Of a stretch of 64,000 nucleotides of DNA, positions 11,465 through 22,797 are shown in pieces. The notes below the pieces were generated by a model that was not told where the DNA came from, did not search any database, and was given only the letters and a program-made list of their open reading frames with translations. Origin of the DNA: Adiantum capillus-veneris (taxonomy: Eukaryota; Streptophyta; Polypodiopsida; Polypodiales; Pteridaceae); assembly GCA_014529385.2 (NCBI GenBank), contig CM043957.1, positions 65,299,003-65,363,002 on the forward strand, written 5' to 3'. Made by a program: the position numbers and the translations under genes. The first letter of the stretch is position 1. Every line of letters begins with the position of its first letter.

Positions 11465-11780
11465 TAATGCCTCCAAGTTCTCATGATTCCACTGCCCTTT
11501 AGTAAATTATTGGCCCGCATGAACCCTGCAAGTAATACCTTTGAGCTTGAATGGTATCCTCTTGCAGCTATTGGAGGCCATGTACATGTGCATGAGACCT
11601 GATCATGGATCTTGACCACGGTAGGCATTTCATTAGTATTAGCACATAATCGTACCCTTCCAACTTTGCGTTTCGAAACGAAAGTTGAGGAGGACCGGTG
11701 AGGTTCAAATCCTTGACAAAAAGAATTGTTGACAAACAACGGATAGATGAGGAGTAACTAGAGTGCTTCGTTAGCTGCAT
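11465..11780 (-). pseudogene. Possible cytochrome P450 C-terminal remnant
   Basis: Across stops and frame changes the minus strand reads GPPQLSFRNAKLEGYD, then LQEDTIQAQRYYLQG, then ELGGIRLA. The order and spacing resemble the end of plant cytochrome P450 proteins: substrate-recognition sheet with 'EGYD', the segment after the PERF motif, and the helix after the heme loop. The heme-binding cysteine motif is not readable. This is pattern recognition at the edge of what sequence alone supports; the fragment is certainly non-functional. Confidence 0.28.
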
Positions 11781-11839
11781 TTGTATTGAATCGAAGTGAA
11801 TCCGAGGGTAAGAGAAAATAAGAACCCAGAAGAGAAAAG

Positions 11840-11842
<3 letters not shown>

Positions 11843-11879
<37 letters not shown>
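11843..11879. repeat. (GA)n microsatellite
   Basis: Perfect GA dinucleotide repeat of 37 bp. Confidence 0.95.
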
Positions 11880-11883
<4 letters not shown>

Positions 11884-12080
11884 TGCTTTCCACAGATCCT
11901 ATTACCTCAAGATGACATGGTCCTGTATTTACAACGCCACGATGTTGGTGTCCCGATTTTAATGTGTCTAAATATTTCCTTAGCTTTTAATTTGTATTAA
12001 TTTTTTGATTTAATCTTGCTTTATTTTGTGCATTCTTGTTATTTGTGCAAGTTTGGTTACGTCATTCGAAGATTCAATAA

Positions 12081-12217
<137 letters not shown>

Positions 12218-12436
12218 TACCTTTCGTCTAAGCAAGTTTCGTTGTTTCTTAATTGGTACTGTCTCAAGTGTGTTACGATTGTGATGCAGCAGTTTTGAGT
12301 CATGTACCTCTCAAAAGAACCGAAAGAAGGGTTAGAATTTATATAAAGTGATACGGATAGTTTAAAATATGTTCACTTTAGATGCTGTCACCTTTTTACG
12401 TTTTGAAGAAAAAGAAAACATGATGCCCTTAAAAAG

Positions 12437-12570
12437 AGGTGGCATGCTTGGCATTTCCTTAGTCAATATGTATGCCAAATGTGGGACAGTTCAACAAGCA
12501 CAAAATGTTCTCGAGGAGCTTACTATTCGGAACAACGTCGTCAACTGACTACGGGATATGCACGACAAGA
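12437..12570 (+). pseudogene. PPR repeat fragment on the plus strand
   Basis: The plus strand reads LVNMYAKCGTVQQAQNVLEEL followed by TIRNNVV and a stop, which is the L/S portion of a PLS-class pentatricopeptide repeat. It faces the long minus-strand PPR pseudogene directly. The two share an inverted repeat at 12511-12537 and about 12568-12598 ('gaggagcttac...ggaacaacg'). PPR proteins bind organellar RNA, mostly in mitochondria and chloroplasts; this piece is an isolated fragment. Confidence 0.6.
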
Positions 12571-15500
12571 TTACGTTGTTCCAAACTGTAAGCTCCTCAA
12601 GCACCTGCTAAAAACATCTGAAAGCTTGCTAACCCGGCCCTTGTCAGCGGGCATATTGTGCAATCGATGCGTTCCAAAAGACGACATCCCACACCACATT
12701 TGGCATACATATCGACCAAGGCATTGCCAAGCGCGACAATTATTTGCAACAAACCTTGACTAACAATATCAAAATGAATTTTCAAGCCAATATCGGCATC
12801 TTGGAGGTTGGTTGATATTTTTTTTCGCTTTTGACTCCTCATCATGGTCTTCCAAATTCTAGTGTATATTTGTGTAGCAAATATTGCTTGTTCCTGAGAT
12901 GTGTCAATGGATATGTTGGCGCTCTGAAGACACAAAATTGGTGCTATTTAGAAGAGATTTATCAACCCTCAAAATTTGAGAAATGACTAGGAGTGGATGT
13001 GCACGAAGGGTTAGCAGAGGGGAGGTGTGTCTCACAAAAATTGTTGTAGTAGACTGCACAGTCGTAGTGGCCTGCATCATTAGAGGCAAATAATTAGACA
13101 GATATTGTGATCCATGGTGAAAGCAACAAAGAAAAGCAAACTCTTTGGAAAGGAAGCTTTAGTTGACATTATCGTGTTGATTAGGACATTCGACAAATGA
13201 ATGTCGAAACAGAAGGTATGTAAATACTCTCTATTCTTTACTCATTATTGAAAACACAATGAAACAAGCACACTGGAAATTGCACGCTGTTGCGGGAATG
13301 GTACGTTCCCTCGTATTATAAAAATTGGGGAGGACTGTGCAAACTCCCCTATGCAAGGATGATAGCACTTGGAGAAAGGCCCTCGCCTCTGTTTAAAACA
13401 GCCCAGAGCTTCCTGGCATATGACCTTTTTGGGCATATCCTACAATTAGCGCATTCCAAAAGAAGATGTCCCACACAGGAGCACCACATTTGATATACAT
13501 ATTGACCAAGCAACAACCCCTAACTAACAATATCAAAGTGAATTTTTAAGACCATATCGGCATCTTGCGTACAGCCACATGCCTTCAAGATGCACGAGTA
13601 TGTGATTGCATCTGGAGAGAGGCCCTTGCTTTGCATCTGTTGAAAACAGATGAGAGCCTTCTAGCCCTATTCCTATTCCGCAATCAATGCGCTCCTAGAG
13701 AGGGCATTCAGGACAGGAAGTTCCTCACGCACGATTTGTGCTTTCTGAAGTGCACTACATTTGTCATACATATCGACCAAGGCATTGCCAGGCATGATAA
13801 TTTTTTGTAACAACCCTTGACTAACAATATCAGAGTGAACTTTAAAGCTCATATCAGCATCTTGCATAGAGCCACATGCCTTCAAGATGCATGTGTAGGT
13901 GATTGCATCTGGACAAAGGCCCTCACTTTGCATGCACTGAAAAAAACCCAGAGCTTTATGTTCCTACTCCTGTTGTGTGTATCCCGCAATCAACTGATGT
14001 CGTTCCGAACAGTAAGCTCCTCAAGTACATTTTATGCCTGCTAAAGTATCCCACATTTGGCATACATATCGACCAAGGCAATGCCAAGCACACATCTCTT
14101 TTCAAGAGAATCTTGCATAGAGCCACATGCCAGCAAGATACAGACGAGGGTGGAGAAAGGCCCTCGCTTCGCTCCTGCTCAAAACAACCCAGAGCTTCCT
14201 GGCCCAGCCCTTGTCAAGCATACCTTGCAATCAGTGCGTTTCAAAATATGACATCCTGCACAGGAGCACCATATTCGGCATACATATCGACCAAGGCATT
14301 GTCAAGCACGGTAGTTTTTTGCAACAGCCCCTGACTAACAACATCAGTGTGAATTTTTAAGCCCATATCGGCTTTCTGCGCATGCACACATGACTTCAAG
14401 ATGCACGCGTATGTCATTGCATCGGGAGAGAGTCCCTCTCTTTGCATCCGCTAAAAATAGTCGAGAGATTTTTGGTCGTGCTCCTGCTGCGCATGTCCCA
14501 CAATCAATGCACTCCAAGAGAAGGCATCCGAGACAGGAAGATCCTCAGGCACGTTTTGCACTTTCTGAAGTGCACCACATTTGGCATACATATCAACCAA
14601 GGCATTTCCAAGCACAACAATTTTTTGCAATAGCCCTTGACTAACAATATCAGAGTAAATTTTAAAGCTACTAGCAGCATCTTGCATAGAGCCACATGCC
14701 TTCAAGATGCATGTGTAGGTGATTGCATTAGGAAAGAGGCCCTCACTTTGCATCCGCTGAAAACAGCCCAAAGCTTTTTGTTCCTACTCTTGTTGTGCAT
14801 ACCCCGCATTCAGCTGACATCGTTCCAAACAGTAAGCTCCTCAAGCACATTTTGTGGTTTTGCTGAAGTATCCGACATTTGGCATACATATCGAGGCAAT
14901 GCCAAGCACGCTATCTCTTTTCAAGAGCATCTTGCATAGAGCCACATGCTTGCAAGATGCAAACGTAGGTGATAGCATCTAGATAAAGGCCCTCGCTTCA
15001 CTCCTGCTCAAAACAGCCCAGAGCCTCCAGGCATACCTTGCAATCAGTGCGTTCCAACATATGACATCCCACATAGGAGCACAACATTTTGCAAACATAT
15101 CGACCAGGGCATTGCCAAGCATGGTAGTTTTTCGCAACAGCCCCTGAATAACAACATCAGAGTGAATTTTTAAGCCCATATCGACATCTTGCGTACGGAC
15201 ACATGCCTTCAAGATGCACGCATATGTCATTGCATCTAGAGAGAGGCCCTCTCTTTGCATCCACTAAAAAAAGTTGAGAGCTGATCCTGTTGCGCATATC
15301 CCGCAATCAATGCATCCCAAGAGAAGGCATTCAGGACAAGAAGCTCCTCAGGCACGTTTTGTGCTTTCTAAAGTGCACCACATTTGGCATACATATCAAT
15401 GAAGGCATTTCCAAGCACAATAATTTTTTGCAACAACCCTTGACTAACAACATCAGAGTGAATTTTTAATCTCATGTCAGCATCTTGCGTAGAGCCACAT

Positions 15501-15950
15501 GCCTTCAAGATGCACGCGTAGGTGATTGCATCTGAACAGAGTCCCTCACTTGAGAACAACCCTGATCTTTTTGTCCCTAATCTTGTTGTGTGTATCCCGC
15601 AATCAATTGACGCTGTTCCAAACTGTAAGCTCCTCAAGCACATGCTAAAAACATCTGAAAGCTTGCTAACCTGTCCTTGTCGGGCATATTGTGCAATCAG
15701 TGCGTTCCAAAAGACGACATCCCGTACCACATTTGCCATACATATCGACCTTGTCAGGCATATTGTGCAATCAATGCGTTCCAAAAAACCCCATCTGGCA
15801 TACATATCGACCAAGGCATTGCCAAGAGCGACAAATATTTGCAACAACCCTTGACTAACAATATCAAAATGAATTTTCAAGCCAATATTGGCATCTTGGA
15901 GGTCTGTTGACATTTTTGTCGCTTTTGACTCCTCATCATGGTCTTCCAAA
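12571..15950 (-). pseudogene. Decayed PLS-type pentatricopeptide (PPR) gene or gene array
   Basis: Read on the minus strand from 15950 to about 12571, this is a series of PPR repeats with frequent stops and frameshifts. Recurrent words are GNALVDMYAKCGALQK, ITYTCILKACGSMQDAD, LKIHSDIVSQGLLQK and WSALI. The GNALVDMY word recurs near 15820, 15400, 15110, 14600, 14300, 13785 and 12730, spaced irregularly where material is lost. The P-L-S order and the 'VDMYAKCG' signature mark the PLS subclass typical of plant organellar RNA-editing factors, but no E or DYW domain is visible. The longest open pieces are 15368-15949 (193 codons) and 14451-14771 (106 codons). Several repeats are near-duplicates, so the array grew or shuffled by recombination. 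Between 13090 and 13245 there is no PPR similarity. Confidence 0.75.
12771..13090. repeat. Direct duplication of 15851-16276
   Basis: The block running from 'caatatcaaaatgaatttt' through 'gacatttt...gctctg' and on to 'gtggcctgcatcat' recurs about 3.1 kb downstream at 15851-16276. The second copy carries extra small internal duplications (for example 'aaattggtgctatt' at 16023 and 16179). The pair brackets the PPR pseudogene and suggests segmental duplication. Confidence 0.75.
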
Positions 15951-16338
15951 TTCTAGTTTATATTTGTGTAGCAAATATTGCTTGTTCCTGAGATGTGTCA
16001 ATGGATTTGTTGCTGCTCTGTAAATTGGTGCTATTTAGAAGATATTCATCAACCCTCAAAATTTGAGAAAAGACTAGGAGTGGATGTGCACGGAGGGTTA
16101 GCAGAGGGGAGGTGTCAATGGATTTGTCAAATATTGCTTGTTCTTGAGATGTGTCAATGGATTTGTTGCCGCTCTGTAAATTGGTGCTATTGAGGGTTAG
16201 CAGAGGTGAGGTGTGTCTCACAAAAATTATCGTAGTAGATTGCATAGTCATAGTGGCCTACATCATAAGAGGCAAATTAATAGAGTAGAGTGGGCATACG
16301 TGGCAGACTGCTAGAATCGCATGGGTGTGACTGCTATT

Positions 16339-16470
<132 letters not shown>

Positions 16471-16770
16471 ATAGGTAAAGCCGCTATTTTGAACGAGGCT
16501 ACGTGGATGATTGAGAGAGAGAGAATCCAAAACAGGTTGCTACGCTAACAAAGTAAAAAAGGCACAGTACCATGTCCTTACAACTTCTGTTTCAAAAGGC
16601 AAGTTGAGAAGGGTCCAAACCATGATGAAAAATCACTAAAAAATAGCGAGATAGAGGTAGAGTAAGAAAGGCTGAGGATGTCCATCTTCTACATCCATCG
16701 ATTACGATGCTACGTCTAGAAGGTTTGTGCACCGCAAATATTCGAATGATTGTCATCGCTAGAGCCAAAG

Positions 16771-16922
<152 letters not shown>

Positions 16923-17019
16923 GTTATATTTTGATGTCGTAGGATCAATCCCTCAAGACCTCAATGATCTACCGAGTGAGTCTTAAAGGCAAGATGTGCT
17001 ATCTACTTAGAGGGGAAAC

Positions 17020-17021
<2 letters not shown>

Positions 17022-17089
<68 letters not shown>
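17022..17089. repeat. (GA)n microsatellite within a local duplication
   Basis: Perfect GA repeat of 68 bp. The unique sequence on its two sides (about 16925-17015 and 17100-17190) is itself related ('gtaggatcaa...cctcaa' versus 'gtaggaacaacctcaa'), so this looks like a duplicated unit ending in GA. A short GATA run lies at 17193-17214. Confidence 0.9.
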
Positions 17090-17091
<2 letters not shown>

Positions 17092-17361
17092 CAACAAAAG
17101 AAGACAAATTCGAATGCTGTAGGAACAACCTCAAATAACAAAGATCTATCTATTAAGTCTTGAAATGAAGACATGTTACTCTGAAGGGAACTCTTGAGAT
17201 AGATAGATAGATAGATTGAATTATCGTCCACGGAAGTCAGATATGACTTATGGGACTGGAAACAAAACATTACAGAGAGGACTGAAAGGTCAGATACATC
17301 TCAGTTAAGGACTGAGGGTCCAAAGAGGGGTGGAAAAAAGAAGAGAATATGGGAAACTAAG

Positions 17362-17596
<235 letters not shown>

Positions 17597-17744
17597 CTCC
17601 AATTATTTGAAAGGTTATCTTCTCTCATCTTCTCATAGATACATTTGCATTGTTTCCCTCTTGAGGTCATCCTATCTTCTCAGCTTGTTGTCAATTCTAC
17701 ACTTGGCATAGATAGAGACCGATAAAAGCCATTCATCTAGCACA

Positions 17745-17844
17745 CACTCTACTATCTATGAAAAAATATCTATAAATTACACTCAAGATATCACCACTCT
17801 ACTATCTATGAAAAAATATCTATAAATTACACTCAAGATATCAC
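17745..17844. repeat. 50-bp perfect tandem duplication
   Basis: The unit at 17745-17794, beginning 'cactctactatctatg', is repeated at 17795-17844 with no visible difference. Perfect identity suggests a recent slippage or repair event. Confidence 0.95.
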
Positions 17845-17849
17845 CACAA

Positions 17850-18636
17850 AAACTTCATTTGGTTGTTGTCTAACCTAAGTTGTTGTAGCTATTGGATGAC
17901 AAGCTTGTAATTTTTGAAAGTGTGCTACAGAAACTTGCATCTAGTAGTAAAAACATCCATGCAATCTAATGACGTGCCTACAGAATCTCTACTCCATATG
18001 GCTTAGCATCTCTACCGTTTCATGTGGCTACTATGACTCGGCATGGACACCACTTGTTCACCTCAAAATGAATTGTTGAACGAAATGTGATTTTTGAATA
18101 CCTTGGGAGTGTCTTAGGCATGTGTGAGAGTGGTAAACCTTATCAGATCTATGAGTAGAGCATGCTTAAAACACAAATTGCATGATCCATTTATGCCTTT
18201 TGCCATCTTGGATTTTTTTTTTCTGTTGCCTTTCACATGTGGAGGATGAAGGAAAGAGAATTTCAAAAGGCTCATTTACCTTGTACACATCAAACATGTC
18301 TACATCTAGACCAATTAGTATTTTGTGAGAATTTTCTTGAGTGTTGATGTGTATACGTTGGCAGAAGCTCACGTACTTATGGTTGAAAGTATGAGTTGCC
18401 ACAAAACTCTAGGTACCACCTCAAAGCTAACATGGTTGTCTAGGAGCCAACTTTAAGAAACATAGATGATCATGATGATGCCAATGTAATGGGGAAACTT
18501 TTGAGACATTCATAACCACATAGGATTTCACAATCATTGACTCAAGGATGCTCAAATAGCAAGCCATAAGACTAGCTAAAAACACTAGACCAAGAGGACT
18601 TCCTCTACCGTGTACATTTAATGCCTCCTATTCGCG
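17850..18636. other. No recognisable gene
   Basis: Only short, unfamiliar reading frames; no repeat or RNA gene recognised. Confidence 0.5.
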
Positions 18637-19226
18637 CAACTTTAGTTTATTAGACCGAATTTGCTCAGATGCCGTTGCACGTTAGCTCGAGCAACTTCAT
18701 AACAGAAAAGAAAATATATACTTTATTACACATGATCATCTCAAGCAAGCGGGCGCCATGATTTGTCTCATCGCTAGCACCTGCAAAGAGTGAGATTTCA
18801 TTCGCAGGTTGGCTTGAGTGCGTAGGATATTTCTACGAATAGGTAGTCGCAACAGTATGTCCCATGGAAAGGTTCACGGCTTTGGATACACTGTTTAATG
18901 GAAACATCGTCTGAGATGAAAGATTAAACACGTCAAGATGAAATAAAAATAACTGTTGTATAGATGTTGGAAAAGTACACACAACAGTATATGTAAATAG
19001 CGATCAACTGTATCTTCTTTTATCCAAAATTTCAGGGAGGAGTATGTACAAGAGGTAAATACAGATCAACTTTATCTTTTTTAATCCAAAATTTGAGGGA
19101 CCAGTATGTACATGAGGTAAATAGAATTTCACAACAAAATCTGTGTATTCAAAAAATTGGAGATTGACTACACATCGTTGAAAAGGTGCCAACAAAATCT
19201 ATCTATTGTAGCAAACATCATCCGAT

Positions 19227-19616
19227 TCACAAAATTGTAGATCCAGTACTGGGTTGTTGAGCCCCGCTCCTATTGATCACATTTGAGAGTCTCGTTATCA
19301 ATGCATTTAGTTTATTTAACTGTGTTTTGAAGCTTGACACTTCAGTGCGCAATGTGTAGATCTGCTCTTCAACCCTAGCAAGCTGGACATCTGTAAGCTC
19401 AACTTGATAGCTTTCGATTATCTCCTTCAAATTCTGTATTGCCGTTAGTATTTCTGATCAAAGAGACAAAGAGTTACTAAGATGGTTGTGATGCAACTCG
19501 TGCAAAATTTCCATTGTTATCTGTTCTATGTTGTTGAGTCGTGGATCCTCAATGTCATCCAAGAGCTCATGTGGCTGTGTCTCTCCCATTGTAAGCACGA
19601 GCTGGTTCTCTTCCAT
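19227..19616 (-). pseudogene. Small coiled-coil gene, left-arm copy (one nonsense mutation)
   Basis: On the minus strand an ATG at 19616 opens a 129-codon frame beginning MEENQLVLTMGETQ and ending in TRLSNVINRSGAQQ plus a short tail. The middle (KEIIESYQVELTDVQLARVE) and the later EVSSFKTQLNKLNALI follow heptad spacing and should form coiled coil. The only break is a TGA at about 19458-19460; the mirror copy has CGA (Arg) there, consistent with C-to-T decay. I do not recognise the family. The acidic N-terminus and coiled coil would suit a protein-protein interaction role; no catalytic motif is visible. Confidence 0.6.
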
Positions 19617-19623
19617 TTTTCTA

Positions 19624-20798
19624 CTAGATACATAAAATCACATTGTCAACATGCTTGTATTACCAATCAATAAACCAATAGAAAACAACAATATAGTAGG
19701 TACATTCAGTCATGCAACTGTTGTGACCCCAACTTGGTGAACAAGTGGTACGTAGTCATCGCCTATACGAGGCCTATGTTCTATCTCACATGTATGTTGT
19801 TCACTATCTTCATCCCCATCCTCAGCAACCACAATTGGAGGACTGCATCCAATACTCTTGCAAATAAACACTTAGCTACATGACATTTTTCATTGAATAT
19901 AGGTCTAAAGCTACCTCTCAATATGTTGCCAGCGAGAGTGGAACCAGTCAGCACGCGGATGAGACGTTCCATACATCTGGCTATCGATAAAAATACTAAC
20001 AACATCCTGATAACTTGTTGTCGATGGATTCCCCATACATCTCCAAAGCGCCTTTGTCTTTCCCAACTTCATCCCACGTCCCTCTTACGATGTGACCCAT
20101 GATGAAGAAGGATAGTATTTCCCAATTTTAAGCATTTGGTGTAATGTCGACAGGAAGTCGTTACCTAGTGGGTGTTGTAGTTAAAATTTCCAGAACATGA
20201 AGTCTCTATCAAAAATATTTATTGGTGTCAAACAAACTTTGTTTTTCAGCTCATGAGCACCGTATAAGCTGTATAATTCGACCCCTTTGTTCACACGCCT
20301 GCTTTGATATTGTGCACGAGTATCCGAAAGTGAGGTTGGTCCTGGTCCTTTAGGCAATACCCGATCATGCCTTCAAACGTATGCATGTTTCAATGCCTGA
20401 CAAAGGACAATAGCTCGCGGTGGCGACAATCTATCCCAGCCCAGGTATTCCTTTATTCTTTTGTTGGTAGCTATCAAAGACGTTGTGCACAATCAAACCA
20501 CCATTTGAAAGTGTAGGTGAAAGATAGTCCCTCCCCTTTCGACTGCACAAACTCCAGCCAATGTCTCATTTTCAAGAAACAATTGCATAGATGGAAATAC
20601 CTCTAGGTCTATGTCAGTCCTTCCCATCTAAACAATCACACTAACTTCCATCAGTTTAGATAGTCTTTGTGCCCTGTTTGACGAACTCACCTGTGCATCT
20701 CCTTTCGAGCGGGCTTTTGCCTTCAGACGTTCCATCTTAAATCACAAGAGAACAATGCAATAATGGACACAACTCAACACAGTTAGCAGCAGCTACTG
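19624..20798. other. Spacer of inverted-repeat element
   Basis: The spacer holds minus-strand pieces that look once-coding, for example CMGNPSTTSYQDVVSIF and GCSPPIVVAEDGDEDSEQHT at about 20100-19690, separated by stops. They lie just upstream, in the minus sense, of the left-arm gene and could be its former 5' neighbour or 5' part. I do not recognise them. Confidence 0.4.
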
Positions 20799-20805
20799 CA
20801 GAAAA

Positions 20806-21194
20806 ATGGAAGAGAACCAGCTCGTGCTTACAATGGGAGAGACACAGCCAGATGAGCTCTTGGATGACATTGAGGATCCACGACTCAACAACATAAATAG
20901 ATAACAATGGAAATTTTGCACGAGTTGCGTCACAACCAGCTTAGTGACTCTTTGTCTCTTCGATCAGAAATACTAACGGTAATACAGAATTTGAAGGAGA
21001 TAATCGAAAGCTATCAAGTTGAGCTTACAGACGCCCAGCTTTCTAGGGTTCAAGAGCAGATCTATGCATTGCACATTGAAGTGTCGAGCTTCAAAACACA
21101 ATTAAATAAACTAAATGCAATGATAACGAGACTCTCGAATGTGATCAATAGGAGCGGGGTTCAAAAACCCAGTACTGGATCTCGAATTTTGTGA
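20806..21194 (+). pseudogene. Small coiled-coil gene, right-arm copy (one-base deletion)
   Basis: This is the mirror copy of 19227-19616, starting at the ATG at 20806. It matches for about 30 codons up to DIEDPRLNN. There one base is missing compared with the left arm ('cataaatagataac' against 'catagaacagataac', near 20893), which brings in a stop. The correct frame is open again from about 20907 to 21194 and includes LKEIIESYQVELTDAQLSRV and the coiled-coil tail. The lesion differs from that in the left arm, so the common ancestor was intact. Function unknown. Confidence 0.6.
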
Positions 21195-22179
21195 ATCGGA
21201 TGATGTTTGCTACAATAGACAGATTTTGTTGGCACCTTTTCAATGATGTGTAGTCAATCTCCAATTTTCTAAATACACAGATTTTGTTGTGAAATTCTAT
21301 TTACCTCCTGTACATACTGGTCCCTAAAATTTTGGATAAAAAAAGATAAAGTTGATCTCTATTTACCTCTTGTACATACTCCTCCCTGAAATTTTGGATA
21401 AAAGAAGATATTGTTGATCTCTATTTACATATACTGCTATGTGTACTTTTCCAACATCTATACAACAATTATTTTTATTTCATCTTGACGTGTTTAATCT
21501 TTCATCTCAGACGATGTTTCCATGAAATAGTGTATCCAAATCTGTGAACCTTTCCATGGGACATACTGTTGGGACTACCTATTGGCAGAAATATCCTGCG
21601 CACTCAAGCCAACCTGCGAATGAAATCTCACTCTGTGTAGGTGCTAGCTATGAGACAGAGCATGGCGCCCGCTTGATTGAGACGACCAGGTGTAATAAAG
21701 TATATATTTGCTTTTTTGTTATGAAGCTGCTCGAGCTAATGCGCAACGACATCTGAGCAGATTTGGTCTAATAAACTAAAGTTGAACCATTTTGCAGATA
21801 TTTCTCAAAGGTTCATCGAGTTCAAATACTTATTAGAAAGAATAATTATCCATTTTATTTATTTCATCGTTGTGCTAAAGTTATAGACATATAATGTGTA
21901 TACTCAATTTAGAAATTCGGTATATTATTTGACTTCTTACCCATGCTCGCTTTTAGTAGCTCGTTCTCTGCTCGTTAAATGATAGCACCCGGTTGATTAT
22001 ATCATTTGCTGTACATATTTCAATCAATTCAATAGTTCAATGTCAAATTTGGCATTTTTTGATGTTTTTTCTTTTCCTCTCTCACTTCTTTGGTTTTTGT
22101 ATTTTTAGCTCATGTGCCCTCCATCTTGAGAAGGTTCATGAAAGTTTTTCTTGGATACAATTTATGGGCGGGCAACTAA

Positions 22180-22790
22180 CTTATTGTTAAGTGTCACATT
22201 GGGGAAAGCCAAGTAGCTTTGCTTGGCCATGTTGTTTTTGCATGGAGCGCTGAGGCAGATTCTAGAAAAATCCAAGCTTTGACTAAACTAGCTTCAAAAT
22301 CAAGAGCTAAGGAGCTTGTCTCTTTCATCCAACTGGTTAGGTACTTCAATAGGCTACCTTTGCAGCATCTCACACAACACCATCATCAGCTCAAGCAAGG
22401 AAAATGAGCAACAATTTAAAGAAGTCAAAGAGATATTAAGCTCTATCCCTACCATTGCACCTCCAAAATGGTAAAAAACATTTTCAATGGTGGAAAATGA
22501 TTTTATGGGGGATGTGTTGATGTAGAAGGATGAGCAAAGGGCCTTCATGCGACATATTTACCTCATTACTAGGGTGATAACAACAAATGAAATGGGGATC
22601 GTATATTAATGGGTCTCATGGTTCTAATGGGAAAGTTTGTACTTTTAATTGTGCAAGAGAATTTTCCTTTTTCCTTACAACACATGGATGTGTTTGCACA
22701 AATTTTGAAATGGCTAGTGCATTTGCAAGGGTTTGAATGGAGATGTGCATGTGGAGAGTCCAACACAAGCTAGCCTAGTAGGTATGCTCA
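22180..22790 (+). pseudogene. Ty3/gypsy RT-RNase H remnant
   Basis: The plus strand resembles element A at 33170-33800 in order: a CHIGESQVALLGH-like word, SFIQLVRYFNRL, LQHLTQ, EVKEILSSIPTIAPPKW, then HMDVFAQILKWLVHLQGFEW. Together these cover the end of RT, the connection and part of RNase H. Multiple stops and frameshifts are present. No LTR was found beside it. Confidence 0.7.
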
Positions 22791-22797
22791 CACACAA

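Larger units (their letters stand above)
18637..21784. mobile_element. Inverted-repeat (foldback-like) element with ~986-bp arms
   Basis: The left arm (18637-19623) and right arm (20799-21784) are reverse complements. The outer end reads CAACTTTAGTTTATTAG on the left, mirrored by CTAATAAACTAAAGTTG on the right. Positions pair at a nearly constant sum (18637 with 21784; 19227 with 21194; 19616 with 20806), so the arms differ by about one base in length. They differ by scattered substitutions. A 1.17-kb spacer separates them. Each arm carries one copy of a small coiled-coil gene. I recognise no transposase, and the flanks (TATTCGCG, AACCATTT) show no target duplication. It may be a DNA-transposon derivative with long terminal inverted repeats, or a palindromic duplication. 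Confidence 0.75.

Noticed and set aside
18637-21784. Assignment of the palindromic element to Mutator-like transposons because of its long inverted repeats
   Set aside because: No 8-11-bp target duplication is visible at the inferred ends and no transposase was recognised, so I left it unassigned.
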